DNA from: an uncultured Bacteroidales bacterium
Lineage (GTDB): Bacteria; Bacteroidota; Bacteroidia; Bacteroidales; UBA932
Assembly: GCA_905234775.1 (NCBI GenBank)
Contig: CAJOJC010000051.1
Location: 9,697-24,948 of the forward strand
Direction: 5' to 3'
DNA: 15,252 nt
The notes under the pieces were generated by a model. That model was not told where the DNA came from and made no database searches. It worked only from the letters and a program-made list of their open reading frames with translations. Shown here in pieces: positions 7,840 through 14,747 of the stretch. How positions within the stretch are numbered: position 1 is the stretch's first letter; each line of letters begins with the position of its first letter. Made by a program: the position numbers and the translations under genes.

Positions 7840-9662
7840 AACAGCGTAGGTTCTTCAATCGTTATCTCCGGAAGATCGTTGAGGTCTATCTCAACTCCGA
7901 CCGGGATGTCCTGTCCGAGATCCGTTCCCAGATCGATCACATCGTGCGGCCCTTCTTCTTCCGGTTTTATATCGTCCTCCGGTTTGTGGAGAGGCTCGAT
8001 AAACTCGACCTTCTTCACATCGAGGTTGTGGCATTTCTTTCCCTTGGCTCCTACTCCCTTCTTCGCTATCCACTGCTCTGCGTCTATCGCCTCGGGCTCT
8101 CTGTGGGCATGTTTGCCGCCGAAAGTGACGAGGTACTGAGGGTGCAGGTCGTCGCTTAGGCCTATCAGCTTGGACTTCGCTCCTTCCGAGATGAAACTCA
8201 TCGGGTTGTTGTCGCTGACTGCGAAGGAGAAGCGCTTGACGTAGTAGGCCTTCGCGGCTCCGTCGTAGTAGAGGGCGGTATAGGTCTTCTCTGGATCGAA
8301 TTTCTCGATTATTAGGACATCGCCCTGGTATCTGTTGGAGACGTCGAATGAGGTCGTATAGAAGGTTCCGTTGGCGAAGACGGCAAGCACCTTGTCGTTG
8401 GTATCGAACGCTCCGAGGTACTGGCCGCGCTCTTCGTCGTTGAGCTTCTGGATGTATTCGTCGTACCAGATGTCCTTTCCGGCGATAGTCGACACACCGG
8501 CTGACTTGAGGGTTATCTTCTGGATCTGGTACTTGCTTACCAGATTTCCTCTCGAGGCTTTTCCCTTGATGGCAAGGCTGCTGAAGTCGTACTCGTAAGA
8601 GGTTTTCTTGAGCTTCGCCCTGGGCCTGAGCTGGATCCTTACGGTCTCCGCCTCGCCGTTGTGGTTGGCGGTGAACCATACTATCTTCGAGCCTTCGGCT
8701 CCAGTAGTGATGTCGTATTCCTTGTCACGGGTTACCGACGTAATCGAGAAGCGCTTGGCGTAGTAGACCGAGGTCTTTCCCTCGCGGTAGATTACGTTGT
8801 AGATCGTGCGTTCGTCGTTCCTTACGAAGATGCCTACATAGAGGAGGTCCTTCCCGAAGAAGGCCTTTTCCTCTACCTTGGTCACCTTGTAGACGCCGTC
8901 TTTGCGGATGACGATAACCTCCGACATGTCGGAGCAGTCGCAGACGAACTGGACTCCGTCCTCCCTCTTAAGGCCGATTCCCACGAAGCCCTCCGCCATG
9001 TTGGCGTAGAGTTTCGCGTTGTTGTTGATGACCTTGCTGGCAGCGATGGTCTCGAAGCCGGTAAGCTCGGTAAGGCGGGGGAATGCGGCGCCGTATTTTT
9101 TCTTCAGGGCCCTGAACCAGTCGATGGTGTAGCGGACGATATTGTCGATATTGTCCTGAACCTGATGCATCTCTTCTTCGATTGCGAGTATCTTCGCGTC
9201 GAGTTCCTTCGCATCGAACTTGGATATCTTCCTGACCGGTTTGTCTACCAGGCGGTCGATGTCGGCCATGGTGACTTCTCCGCGAAGGATGTCTTCGTAG
9301 GTCTTCATCTGGGCGAGAACCGCCGCTTTCTGGTCGTCAAAGGTCTTGTAGGTCTCGTCTTCGAGTATCTTGTAGACCTTGTTCTCGAAGAAGATGCGCT
9401 CGAGCGAGGTAAGGTGCCAGTCTTTTTCGAGTTCTCCGAGCTTGTATTGAAGTTGCTGGAGGAGAAGGTCGCGGGTATGCCAGGTACTGTATTCGAGTAT
9501 GTCGTGGACCGAGAGGAACTGAGGCTTGTCGTCTACGATGACGCAGGCGTTGGGAGCGATAGTAGTCTCACAGTCTGTAAAGGCATACAAGGCATCGATA
9601 GTCTTGTCCGGAGAGACGTCGGCAGGGAGGTGGATGATGATATTGACTTTGTCGGTAGTCAT
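7836..9662 (-). CDS. parC: DNA topoisomerase IV subunit A, C-terminal part (separated by frameshift)
   Basis: Carries the rest of the ParC/GyrA-family protein after the frame break: the end of the tower region (HLPADVSPDKTIDALYAFTDCE, residues 12-33), the long helical coiled-coil arm (about 65-200) and a beta-pinwheel-like DNA-binding C-terminal domain (about 205-530), followed by an acidic low-complexity tail (546-608). There is no QRRGGKG GyrA box, which favours topoisomerase IV over gyrase. The ATG at 9660-9662 corresponds to an internal methionine of the family; 24 homologous codons upstream (TELLKESIIKGKDKG and on) are open in this frame but have no ATG. It begins one base after the TGA of the N-terminal part (TGA-T-ATG), so re-initiation could in principle make a separate subunit. 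It lacks the catalytic tyrosine. Confidence 0.9.
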   Translation of the reverse strand: MTTDKVNIIIHLPADVSPDKTIDALYAFTDCETTIAPNACVIVDDKPQFLSVHDILEYSTWHTRDLLLQQLQYKLGELEKDWHLTSLERIFFENKVYKILEDETYKTFDDQKAAVLAQMKTYEDILRGEVTMADIDRLVDKPVRKISKFDAKELDAKILAIEEEMHQVQDNIDNIVRYTIDWFRALKKKYGAAFPRLTELTGFETIAASKVINNNAKLYANMAEGFVGIGLKREDGVQFVCDCSDMSEVIVIRKDGVYKVTKVEEKAFFGKDLLYVGIFVRNDERTIYNVIYREGKTSVYYAKRFSITSVTRDKEYDITTGAEGSKIVWFTANHNGEAETVRIQLRPRAKLKKTSYEYDFSSLAIKGKASRGNLVSKYQIQKITLKSAGVSTIAGKDIWYDEYIQKLNDEERGQYLGAFDTNDKVLAVFANGTFYTTSFDVSNRYQGDVLIIEKFDPEKTYTALYYDGAAKAYYVKRFSFAVSDNNPMSFISEGAKSKLIGLSDDLHPQYLVTFGGKHAHREPEAIDAEQWIAKKGVGAKGKKCHNLDVKKVEFIEPLHKPEDDIKPEEEGPHDVIDLGTDLGQDIPVGVEIDLNDLPEITIEEPTLF

Positions 9663-9663
9663 A

Positions 9664-10551
9664 TCATCGATCTTCTTGATCTTGATTTTTCCCTTGTCCT
9701 TGCCCTTGATGATGGACTCCTTCAGGAGCTCGGTAGTAGGGGATTTCGGTGATGGCGAGGGTGCCCTTGTCGATCTTCTCGATGCGTGCGCGGATCTTCA
9801 CCATTCCGCCGCGCCTACCCTGGTTGTACTTCGAGCAGTCTGCGGAGCCGCCGGTGGGGAAGTCGGGATATAGCTCGTAGCTCTTTCCTTCGAGGATCGA
9901 GATACTGGCGTCGATCAGTTCGTTGAAGTTGTGGGGAAGTATTTTCGAAGACATGCCCACGCCGATTCCTTCAGTGCCCTGGGCGAGCAGAAGCGGGAAG
10001 CGGACCGGGAGCTCGGTAGGCTCCTGGTTGCGGCCGTCGTAGCTGTTCATCCAGTGGGTGATCTTCGGGTCGAAGACGACCTCTTTCGCGAACTTCGAAA
10101 GGCGCGCTTCGATGTATCGGGGCGCAGCGTTCGAATCGCCGGTGAGGATGTTTCCCCAGTTTCCCTGGCAGTCGACCGTGAATCCTTTCTGGCCCAACTG
10201 GACGAGGGCTCCGAGGATCGAGGCGTCGCCGTGGGGGTGGTACTGCATGGCCTGGCCGACTATGTTCGCGACCTTGGTGAAGGCGCCGTCGTCCATCTTG
10301 TACATCGCATGCAGCACGCGCCTCTGCACGGGCTTGAGTCCGTCCACGATGTGGGGGACGGCCCTATGCAGGATTACATACGAGGCATAATCCAGATACC
10401 AGTTCTTGAACATGCCCGAAAGCTTGAATTTCTGGGCGTCGCTTCCGAGGAGCCGGTCGTATTTACCGCTCTCTTCGACCTCGCCTTCGATTGGGGCTTC
10501 GAGTTCGTCTTCACTGATCTCTTCGATGATATCTTCGTTTTCTTCGATCAT
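9664..10551 (-). CDS. parC: DNA topoisomerase IV subunit A, N-terminal catalytic part (frameshifted)
   Basis: The breakage-reunion part of topoisomerase IV, which decatenates daughter chromosomes together with ParE. After an acidic leader (1-30) come the winged-helix region with KPVQRRVLHAMY (73-84), HPHGDAS (105-111), and AAPRYIEARLSKF (142-154) with the DNA-linking Tyr146 and Arg145. The tower strand TLAITEIPY (264-272) follows. From residue 273 the frame is wrong: YRAPEGVHHQGQ and on to the stop at 9664 is not family sequence, whereas the +1 frame over the same bases reads TELLKESIIKGKDKGKIKIKKIDDM, as expected. The intact protein would be about 900 residues, normal for Bacteroidota. As it stands, this fragment has the active site but no arm or C-terminal domain. 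Confidence 0.9.
   Translation of the reverse strand: MIEENEDIIEEISEDELEAPIEGEVEESGKYDRLLGSDAQKFKLSGMFKNWYLDYASYVILHRAVPHIVDGLKPVQRRVLHAMYKMDDGAFTKVANIVGQAMQYHPHGDASILGALVQLGQKGFTVDCQGNWGNILTGDSNAAPRYIEARLSKFAKEVVFDPKITHWMNSYDGRNQEPTELPVRFPLLLAQGTEGIGVGMSSKILPHNFNELIDASISILEGKSYELYPDFPTGGSADCSKYNQGRRGGMVKIRARIEKIDKGTLAITEIPYYRAPEGVHHQGQGQGKNQDQEDR
9731..9739 (-). other. parC: Frameshift site splitting parC
   Basis: Reading the minus strand, ITEIPY is encoded up to the bases TACT. ParC homology then resumes in the +1 frame as TELLKES, from ACC GAG CTC. From memory, the family usually has about three more residues (for example GKT or SKT) between IPY and the following T/S-rich stretch. An 8-bp deletion would therefore explain both the frame and the missing residues better than a single inserted base. 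The cause cannot be settled from one sequence. Confidence 0.8.
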
Positions 10552-10555
10552 ACTT

Positions 10556-11434
10556 CTAGTCTTCGTAACCGAACTTACGCAGTTCTTTTCTATTCTCTCT
10601 CCAGTCCGGATCCACTTTTACGTAGATGCTCAGGAACACCTTCTTCTGGAAGAAATCTTCCATGTCTATTCGGGCCTGGGTGCCGACCTTCTTGAGGCTG
10701 GCGCCCTGCTTTCCGATCACTATGCCTTTCTGCGATTCCCTCATGACATAGATAACTGCGCCTATGTCGTACCTCTCGGCCCCTTCCTTGAAGCTTTCGA
10801 TTTCGACCTGGCAGCAGTAGGGGATTTCCTGTTTGTAATTGAGGAGGATCTTCTCGCGGATTATTTCCGATGCGAAGAAGCGCAGGTTCCTGTCTGTAAA
10901 GGTGTCCTGGTCGTACCATGCCGGGGCTTCGGGAAGTTTCTCAACCACAGTTTCGAGGATAGTGTCGAGGTTGAATCTTTCCTGGGCCGATGCCGGGATT
11001 ACGGTAGCCTGGGGGACTTTTTCTTTCCAGTACGAAAGGATGTCCATCACCTTCGACTGGTCGCTGATGTCTATCTTGTTGACGACAATGATCACCGGGC
11101 ATTCCAGCCTGCTGAGCTTGTCTACGTATTCGCTGTTTTTGTCAGATTTCTCTACGGTGTCGGTGACATAGAGGATAACGTCGGCGTCGCCTATTGCGGC
11201 GTCGACGAAATTCACCATGTCTTCCTGCAGGCGGTAAGAGGGCTTCAGGATACCGGGGGTGTCCGAGTAGACTATCTGGTAGTCTTCACCGTTGACGATT
11301 CCCATTATCCTGTGGCGGGTTGTCTGCGCCTTCGCCGTGACGATGCTGAGCTTTTCGCCCACCATCGCGTTCATCAGCGTGCTCTTCCCGACATTGGGAT
11401 TGCCGATAATATTTACGAAACCGGACTTAAACAT
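10556..11434 (-). CDS. era: Ribosome assembly GTPase Era
   Basis: Essential GTPase that binds the 3' end of 16S rRNA and helps 30S maturation. With ATG 11434 the protein has 292 residues, the usual size. It shows G1 GNPNVGKS (11-18), the G2/effector TRHRIMG region (39-45), G3 DTPG (58-61), G4 NKID (119-122), and G5 near PASA (147-150). A KH domain follows with VIGKQGASLKKVG (239-251), the GxxG RNA-binding loop. An in-frame GTG at 11440 could add two residues; ATG was preferred because MFKSGFVNIIGNPNVGKS is the normal start. The beginning overlaps the rluB stop by 8 bp, and parC follows four bases after its stop. Confidence 0.96.
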   Translation of the reverse strand: MFKSGFVNIIGNPNVGKSTLMNAMVGEKLSIVTAKAQTTRHRIMGIVNGEDYQIVYSDTPGILKPSYRLQEDMVNFVDAAIGDADVILYVTDTVEKSDKNSEYVDKLSRLECPVIIVVNKIDISDQSKVMDILSYWKEKVPQATVIPASAQERFNLDTILETVVEKLPEAPAWYDQDTFTDRNLRFFASEIIREKILLNYKQEIPYCCQVEIESFKEGAERYDIGAVIYVMRESQKGIVIGKQGASLKKVGTQARIDMEDFFQKKVFLSIYVKVDPDWRENRKELRKFGYED

Positions 11435-12593
11435 ATGCACCCATCTTGAGGATGTTCACTTCTCCCTCCGAAAGCTGACGCCACTCGCCCTTCTTGAGGC
11501 CTTTCTTGGTAAGACCGGCGAAGTAGACGCGGTCGAGCGCGCGGACTTCGTAGCCGAGGCTCTCGAAGATGCGGCGGACGATCCTGTTCTTTCCGGAATG
11601 GATCTCGATTCCGAGCTTGCGGTGGTCTTCGGCGTCGATGTACTCGAGTTCGTCTGCCTTGACCTCACCGTCTGAGAGGGTGACTCCGGTAAGAATCTTA
11701 CCGCAATCTTCCTCGCTGAGAGGCTTGTCCAGGCTGACCTGGTAGATCTTCTTCTTGTCGTATGAAGGGTGTGTGAGACGCTCGGCGATCTCGCCGTCGT
11801 TTGTGAACATCAACACACCGGTAGTATTCTTGTCGAGCCTGCCTACGGGGAATACCCTGTACTGGCAGCCCTTGAGAAGTTCCATTACGGTCTTCTCGGC
11901 GTGGGGGTCGCTCGCGGTAGTGACATAGCCTTTGGGCTTGTTCATCACGAGGTACACCTTCTCTTCGCCGCGGAGGCGCTCTCCGTTGAAGCGGACTTCG
12001 TCTTTATAGACATTGACTTTCGTTCCGAGTTCGGTAACGACAACTCCGTTGACGGTGACGACGCCAGCCTGGATCAGGGTGTCGGCTTCGCGCCTCGAGC
12101 AAACGCCGGAATTGGCGATGAACTTGTTGAGGCGTACTTCATCCTTGATGGGGCTGGGGGCGTGGTCGTTGTCTGACCAGCGGCCCTGGTCAGAGACCTG
12201 AGGCCTGCGGTTGATCATGCGGTCGATGCCTTCCTGAGAAGCCCTGGAGAATTCCTCCCTTTTGTGGAAAGGCTTCTTCCCGAATTTGCGGGCGTTGTTT
12301 CCGCGGGTATTGAAGCCGCCCTTGCGTGCATTGCCGCCCTGGGAGCAGTCGTTATAGGGGCGCCTGTTCGAATGGTCTGACTGGCTCTGGTATCCGCCGC
12401 TTGAGCGATGGGAACGGTCTGAATAACCGCTATGCTGAGGCCTTTCGCCGGTATGGTTGCCGTGCTGGGGTCTGTCGTTGTTTGTGCGTTCGCGGTTGAA
12501 ATCGCGGGACGTGCTGTATGCAGGTCCTTCGGAGCGAGTTGTTGAAGTTTTTCGTGGCCTAAGTTTTCGGCCGTTCTTAGAGTAATCTTCCAT
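11427..12593 (-). CDS. rluB: 23S rRNA pseudouridine synthase, RluB family, with long low-complexity N-terminal extension
   Basis: Isomerises a uridine of 23S rRNA (U2605 in the E. coli RluB system; the exact target here is inferred). The first ~148 residues are a disordered-looking extension rich in Arg, Gly, Ser, Asn, His and Gln with GG and RG pairs. Then come an S4 RNA-binding domain (about 152-210; RLNKFIANSGVCSRREAD) and the RsuA/RluB catalytic domain: VMNKPKGYVTT (216-226), GRLDKNTTGVLMFTNDG (251-267) with the catalytic Asp254, and GKNRIVRRIFESLGYEV (334-350). The catalytic part is complete. Similar leaders are frequent on Bacteroidota RluB proteins and probably add nonspecific RNA contacts. 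It starts one base after tonB and overlaps era by 8 bp. Confidence 0.92.
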   Translation of the reverse strand: MEDYSKNGRKLRPRKTSTTRSEGPAYSTSRDFNRERTNNDRPQHGNHTGERPQHSGYSDRSHRSSGGYQSQSDHSNRRPYNDCSQGGNARKGGFNTRGNNARKFGKKPFHKREEFSRASQEGIDRMINRRPQVSDQGRWSDNDHAPSPIKDEVRLNKFIANSGVCSRREADTLIQAGVVTVNGVVVTELGTKVNVYKDEVRFNGERLRGEEKVYLVMNKPKGYVTTASDPHAEKTVMELLKGCQYRVFPVGRLDKNTTGVLMFTNDGEIAERLTHPSYDKKKIYQVSLDKPLSEEDCGKILTGVTLSDGEVKADELEYIDAEDHRKLGIEIHSGKNRIVRRIFESLGYEVRALDRVYFAGLTKKGLKKGEWRQLSEGEVNILKMGAYV

Positions 12594-12594
12594 G

Positions 12595-13389
12595 TTACTT
12601 GAGTTTGAAAATGTAGGTGATCGTACCCTCCTGCAACTGGGGGGTATCTGCTGTAATATTTGTTACTTTGCTGAAGTGGGTGCGCATCGCTGCGCTCCTC
12701 GCTGCAGCCCATAAATGTGCATCGTCGACCGTGGTTCCGGGTGCGCCGGCTTCCGCCCGCTTGACTTCTCCATGGACGTCTACCCAGATGGTGACTACTA
12801 CTATACCGCTCTCCTGGAGCTTGTAATCCGGCTTGATGAGATCTCCTTCGACCCTGCGTCCTTTGAGGTGGGCGTTGGATCGGCCTTCGGTAGTGTTGTT
12901 CGCACTGTTGCCGTCTGGCTGACCGGCCTTGAAGCGGTTGGAACTATCCTGCGCGGCATGGGCCGTTCCGGCATTGCTGTCTTTCTTTCCCATCCCGGGG
13001 AAGGCAGCGCGCGGATCGATCTTAGGCTGTTCTGGCTCCACGGGCGGGGTCGGCACCTCTACGTCGCCGAAGTTGTCCGGCTGCTGGGCGGGAGTCTCGT
13101 TGGGAGTATTGTCCTTCACGGGAGACTCGCTGCGCTGAACCAGCTCTACAGGCTTCTCGAGATCGACCTCCTCGGCGACCGGCTCCTTCCCGTACTTGGG
13201 CTCGATTATTTCCTGTTCCTGGATGAAGTCGATCAAGAAGGTCTGCTCTGCCGGCGGCGGCCAGATGTATTTCATGCCGTGGAAAGAGACGAAGACCGCT
13301 GCGACAACGTGAATAGCTACGGTGACCGCTATTCCGGTTACCGTGCTGATCGCGCTGTTGCGTTTTCTTCTCTTAAGATACTCTTTCAT
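12595..13389 (-). CDS. tonB: TonB-family energy transducer
   Basis: Links the ExbB-ExbD proton channel to outer-membrane TonB-dependent transporters such as SusC-like and siderophore receptors. The 264 residues show a basic cytoplasmic start (KRRKR, 6-10), a single membrane helix (about 18-37), a periplasmic Pro/Glu-rich spacer (60-125, with many EP and PV pairs), a polar Asn/Gly/Ser linker (130-180), and a TonB-like C-terminal domain (about 180-264; SGIVVVTIWVDVHGEVKRAEA, then TTVDDAHLWAAARSAAMRTHFSK and a final QEGTITYIFKLK strand). The G-x-VVV-x-I-x-VD-x-x-G-x-V pattern is typical of Bacteroidota TonB paralogues. It lies three bases after exbD. The exact receptor partners are unknown. Confidence 0.88.
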   Translation of the reverse strand: MKEYLKRRKRNSAISTVTGIAVTVAIHVVAAVFVSFHGMKYIWPPPAEQTFLIDFIQEQEIIEPKYGKEPVAEEVDLEKPVELVQRSESPVKDNTPNETPAQQPDNFGDVEVPTPPVEPEQPKIDPRAAFPGMGKKDSNAGTAHAAQDSSNRFKAGQPDGNSANNTTEGRSNAHLKGRRVEGDLIKPDYKLQESGIVVVTIWVDVHGEVKRAEAGAPGTTVDDAHLWAAARSAAMRTHFSKVTNITADTPQLQEGTITYIFKLK

Positions 13390-13392
13390 CTG

Positions 13393-13803
13393 CTATTCCG
13401 GCGAAGTCGCAAGGATGACCTTGTAGTGGTTTCTCTTTGCGATGTTCATTACCTGGACTATTTCTCCGATCGGAACCGTCTGGTCTGAATAGATCGAGAA
13501 AGTAGGATCATCCTGAGTCTGCAGGAGAACTACCAGCTGATCTTCGACCTGGTCGAAGGGAACGGGCTCCTGACTGCCGTTGATGTGGTAGGTGTACTGC
13601 TCGTCTCCCTGGTCTTTGACCGATACCGTCACCGTGGGCTTTGCGCTTACCTGGCCCGTGCTCTTCGGGAGAAGAAGCTTAAGGGCGTTGGGGTTGATGA
13701 GGGTCGAGGTCACCAGGAAGAAGATAAGCAGAAGGAACACGATGTCAGTCATACTGGACATCGAGATGTTCGCATCAACTTTTGTGCTTCTTTTGAGTGC
13801 CAT
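13393..13803 (-). CDS. exbD: Biopolymer transport protein ExbD/TolR family
   Basis: Small inner-membrane subunit of the proton-driven ExbBD motor that powers TonB. The 136 residues have a short cytoplasmic start, one membrane helix (about 21-36), and a periplasmic domain ending in VMNIAKRNHYKVILATSPE. Asp20 in SMTDIVFLLLIFFLVTS is at the position of the proton-carrying aspartate (Asp25 of E. coli ExbD). DQTVPIGEIVQVM (107-119) matches the conserved periplasmic helix region. Spacing of 4 bp from exbB and 3 bp to tonB supports a dedicated complex. TolR is the alternative, but the adjacent TonB and the absence of TolA/TolB favour ExbD. Confidence 0.93.
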   Translation of the reverse strand: MALKRSTKVDANISMSSMTDIVFLLLIFFLVTSTLINPNALKLLLPKSTGQVSAKPTVTVSVKDQGDEQYTYHINGSQEPVPFDQVEDQLVVLLQTQDDPTFSIYSDQTVPIGEIVQVMNIAKRNHYKVILATSPE

Positions 13804-13807
13804 GGCG

Positions 13808-14509
13808 TTATTCTGCTTCGACTTCTTTCTCTGCGGGTTCGTTGAGGAGATCCATGAACTGGACGGTAGTGTTCTCCATCTTAGCGACTACGTTCGACAC
13901 CTTGGCGGTGAGGAAGTTGTAGGCGAAGTAGGCGAGGATACCTACGATAAGACCTCCGACGGTAGTAATCATAGCGGTGTAGATACCGCCCGAGAGAAGG
14001 GTGATGTCTACGTTGCTGCCGGCATTGGACATGTTGAAGAAGGCCTGGACCATTCCGATGACGGTTCCGAGGAATCCGATCATGGGAGCGCCGCCGGCGA
14101 TGGTGGCGAGGTAGGGGAGGCCCTTCTCAAGACGGGCGACTTCGGCGTTGCCGACATTGTCGACGGCGGCCTGGATGTCGCTAAGGGGACGTCCGATACG
14201 GTTGATTCCGGTCTCGATCATCCTGGCTGCAGGGGTGTCGTACTTGGTGCAGAGGGTGAGGGCAGACTTGATCTTTCCTTCGTGGATGTAGTCCCTGATG
14301 TCGTTCATGAAGTTTTTGTCGATCTTTCCGGCCTGGCCGATCTGGAACCACTTCTTTCCGAAAATGAAGATTGCGATGACCGAAAGAACGAGGAGGACTA
14401 TCATCAGCCATCCGCCTTTGGCTGCCATCTCAAGGATGGAGATGGACATTTCCTGCTGCACGGGAGCCTCGAGGACTTCTGCGCTTGCTTGAAGTAATGT
14501 TGATAACAT
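13808..14509 (-). CDS. exbB: MotA/TolQ/ExbB proton channel family protein
   Basis: Pentameric inner-membrane proton channel of the TonB energising complex and the first gene of the long minus-strand run. The 233 residues show three membrane helices (about 34-50, 131-158 and 170-200). The family signature APMIGFLGTVIGMVQAF (141-157) and the GGIYTAMITTVGGLIVGILAY helix (174-194), with the Thr residues that face the channel in ExbB, are clear. The N-terminal ~30 residues are weakly conserved; Met21 is a possible alternative start. An AT-rich leader with a hairpin and a TAnnTTTG promoter element lies directly upstream. The last residues are acidic (EPAEKEVEAE). Confidence 0.93.
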   Translation of the reverse strand: MLSTLLQASAEVLEAPVQQEMSISILEMAAKGGWLMIVLLVLSVIAIFIFGKKWFQIGQAGKIDKNFMNDIRDYIHEGKIKSALTLCTKYDTPAARMIETGINRIGRPLSDIQAAVDNVGNAEVARLEKGLPYLATIAGGAPMIGFLGTVIGMVQAFFNMSNAGSNVDITLLSGGIYTAMITTVGGLIVGILAYFAYNFLTAKVSNVVAKMENTTVQFMDLLNEPAEKEVEAE

Positions 14510-14559
14510 ATTTAGTACTGTTTTGAATTATCGGTTCAAGTTTCTTTCTAACCAACTCT

Positions 14560-14575
14560 TGGGTCTAAAGACCCA
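14560..14575 (-). promoter_or_regulatory. Short perfect dyad at the predicted 5' end of the exbB transcript
   Basis: TGGGTCT-AA-AGACCCA is a perfect 7-bp inverted repeat, readable as a 6-bp stem with a 4-base loop. It lies 9 bp downstream (on the minus strand) of the -7 element and about 50 bases upstream of the exbB ATG, so it would start within a few bases of the predicted transcript end. It could be a 5' stabilising hairpin or an operator dyad for a regulator; the sequence alone does not decide. Confidence 0.45.
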
Positions 14576-14583
14576 TATTCGCG

Positions 14584-14591
14584 CAAATATA
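14584..14591 (-). promoter_or_regulatory. Candidate -7 element of the exbB-to-lysS operon
   Basis: The minus strand reads TATATTTG, a perfect Bacteroidota TAnnTTTG element, in an AT-rich stretch. Start of transcription is predicted near 14577-14580, giving a leader of about 70 nt before the exbB ATG. The nearest upstream TTTG is 26 bases away, longer than the usual 19-21, so the -33 element is uncertain. Confidence 0.5.
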
Positions 14592-14716
14592 ATCATTTTT
14601 ATTGATAAATCCTCGCGCAAAGTACTCCCATTCCACATTTTTTTAGCGCAGCTCGCGCGGCGGCGATTTTGGTATTTTTTAGCGCCGAATGCTGAGTTTT
14701 TCTCCTCTCCGGCGCC

Positions 14717-14744
14717 ATTTCGGGGATTTCGGCGCGGATTTCGG
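14717..14744 (+). repeat. Three short direct repeats ATTTCGG before the structured element
   Basis: ATTTCGG occurs at 14717-14723, 14726-14732 and 14738-14744. The last copy continues as ATTTCGGCCTT, identical to 15020-15030 in the second structured element, and ATTTCG recurs at 14820-14825 in the first. The stretch therefore looks like a degenerate extension of the same repeat family. No coding content is visible here. Confidence 0.55.
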
Positions 14745-14747
14745 CCT

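Noticed and set aside
7114..8139. A 341-codon open frame antisense to recJ, aroK and parC
   Set aside because: It crosses three gene junctions on the coding strand; low-complexity Ser/Arg/Pro composition.
9690..9740. Programmed frameshifting in parC at GGGAAAAAT
   Set aside because: The needed shift is +1, whereas this A-run is not a standard -1 slippery site. The frame is already lost upstream, around 9735, where family residues also appear to be missing.
8661..9752. A 363-codon open frame antisense to parC
   Set aside because: The opposite strand encodes clear ParC sequence over the same interval. The antisense product has no recognisable domain and arises from codon bias.
12715..13488. 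A 257-codon open frame antisense to tonB and exbD
   Set aside because: It overlaps two well-supported genes in full and its translation resembles no family.
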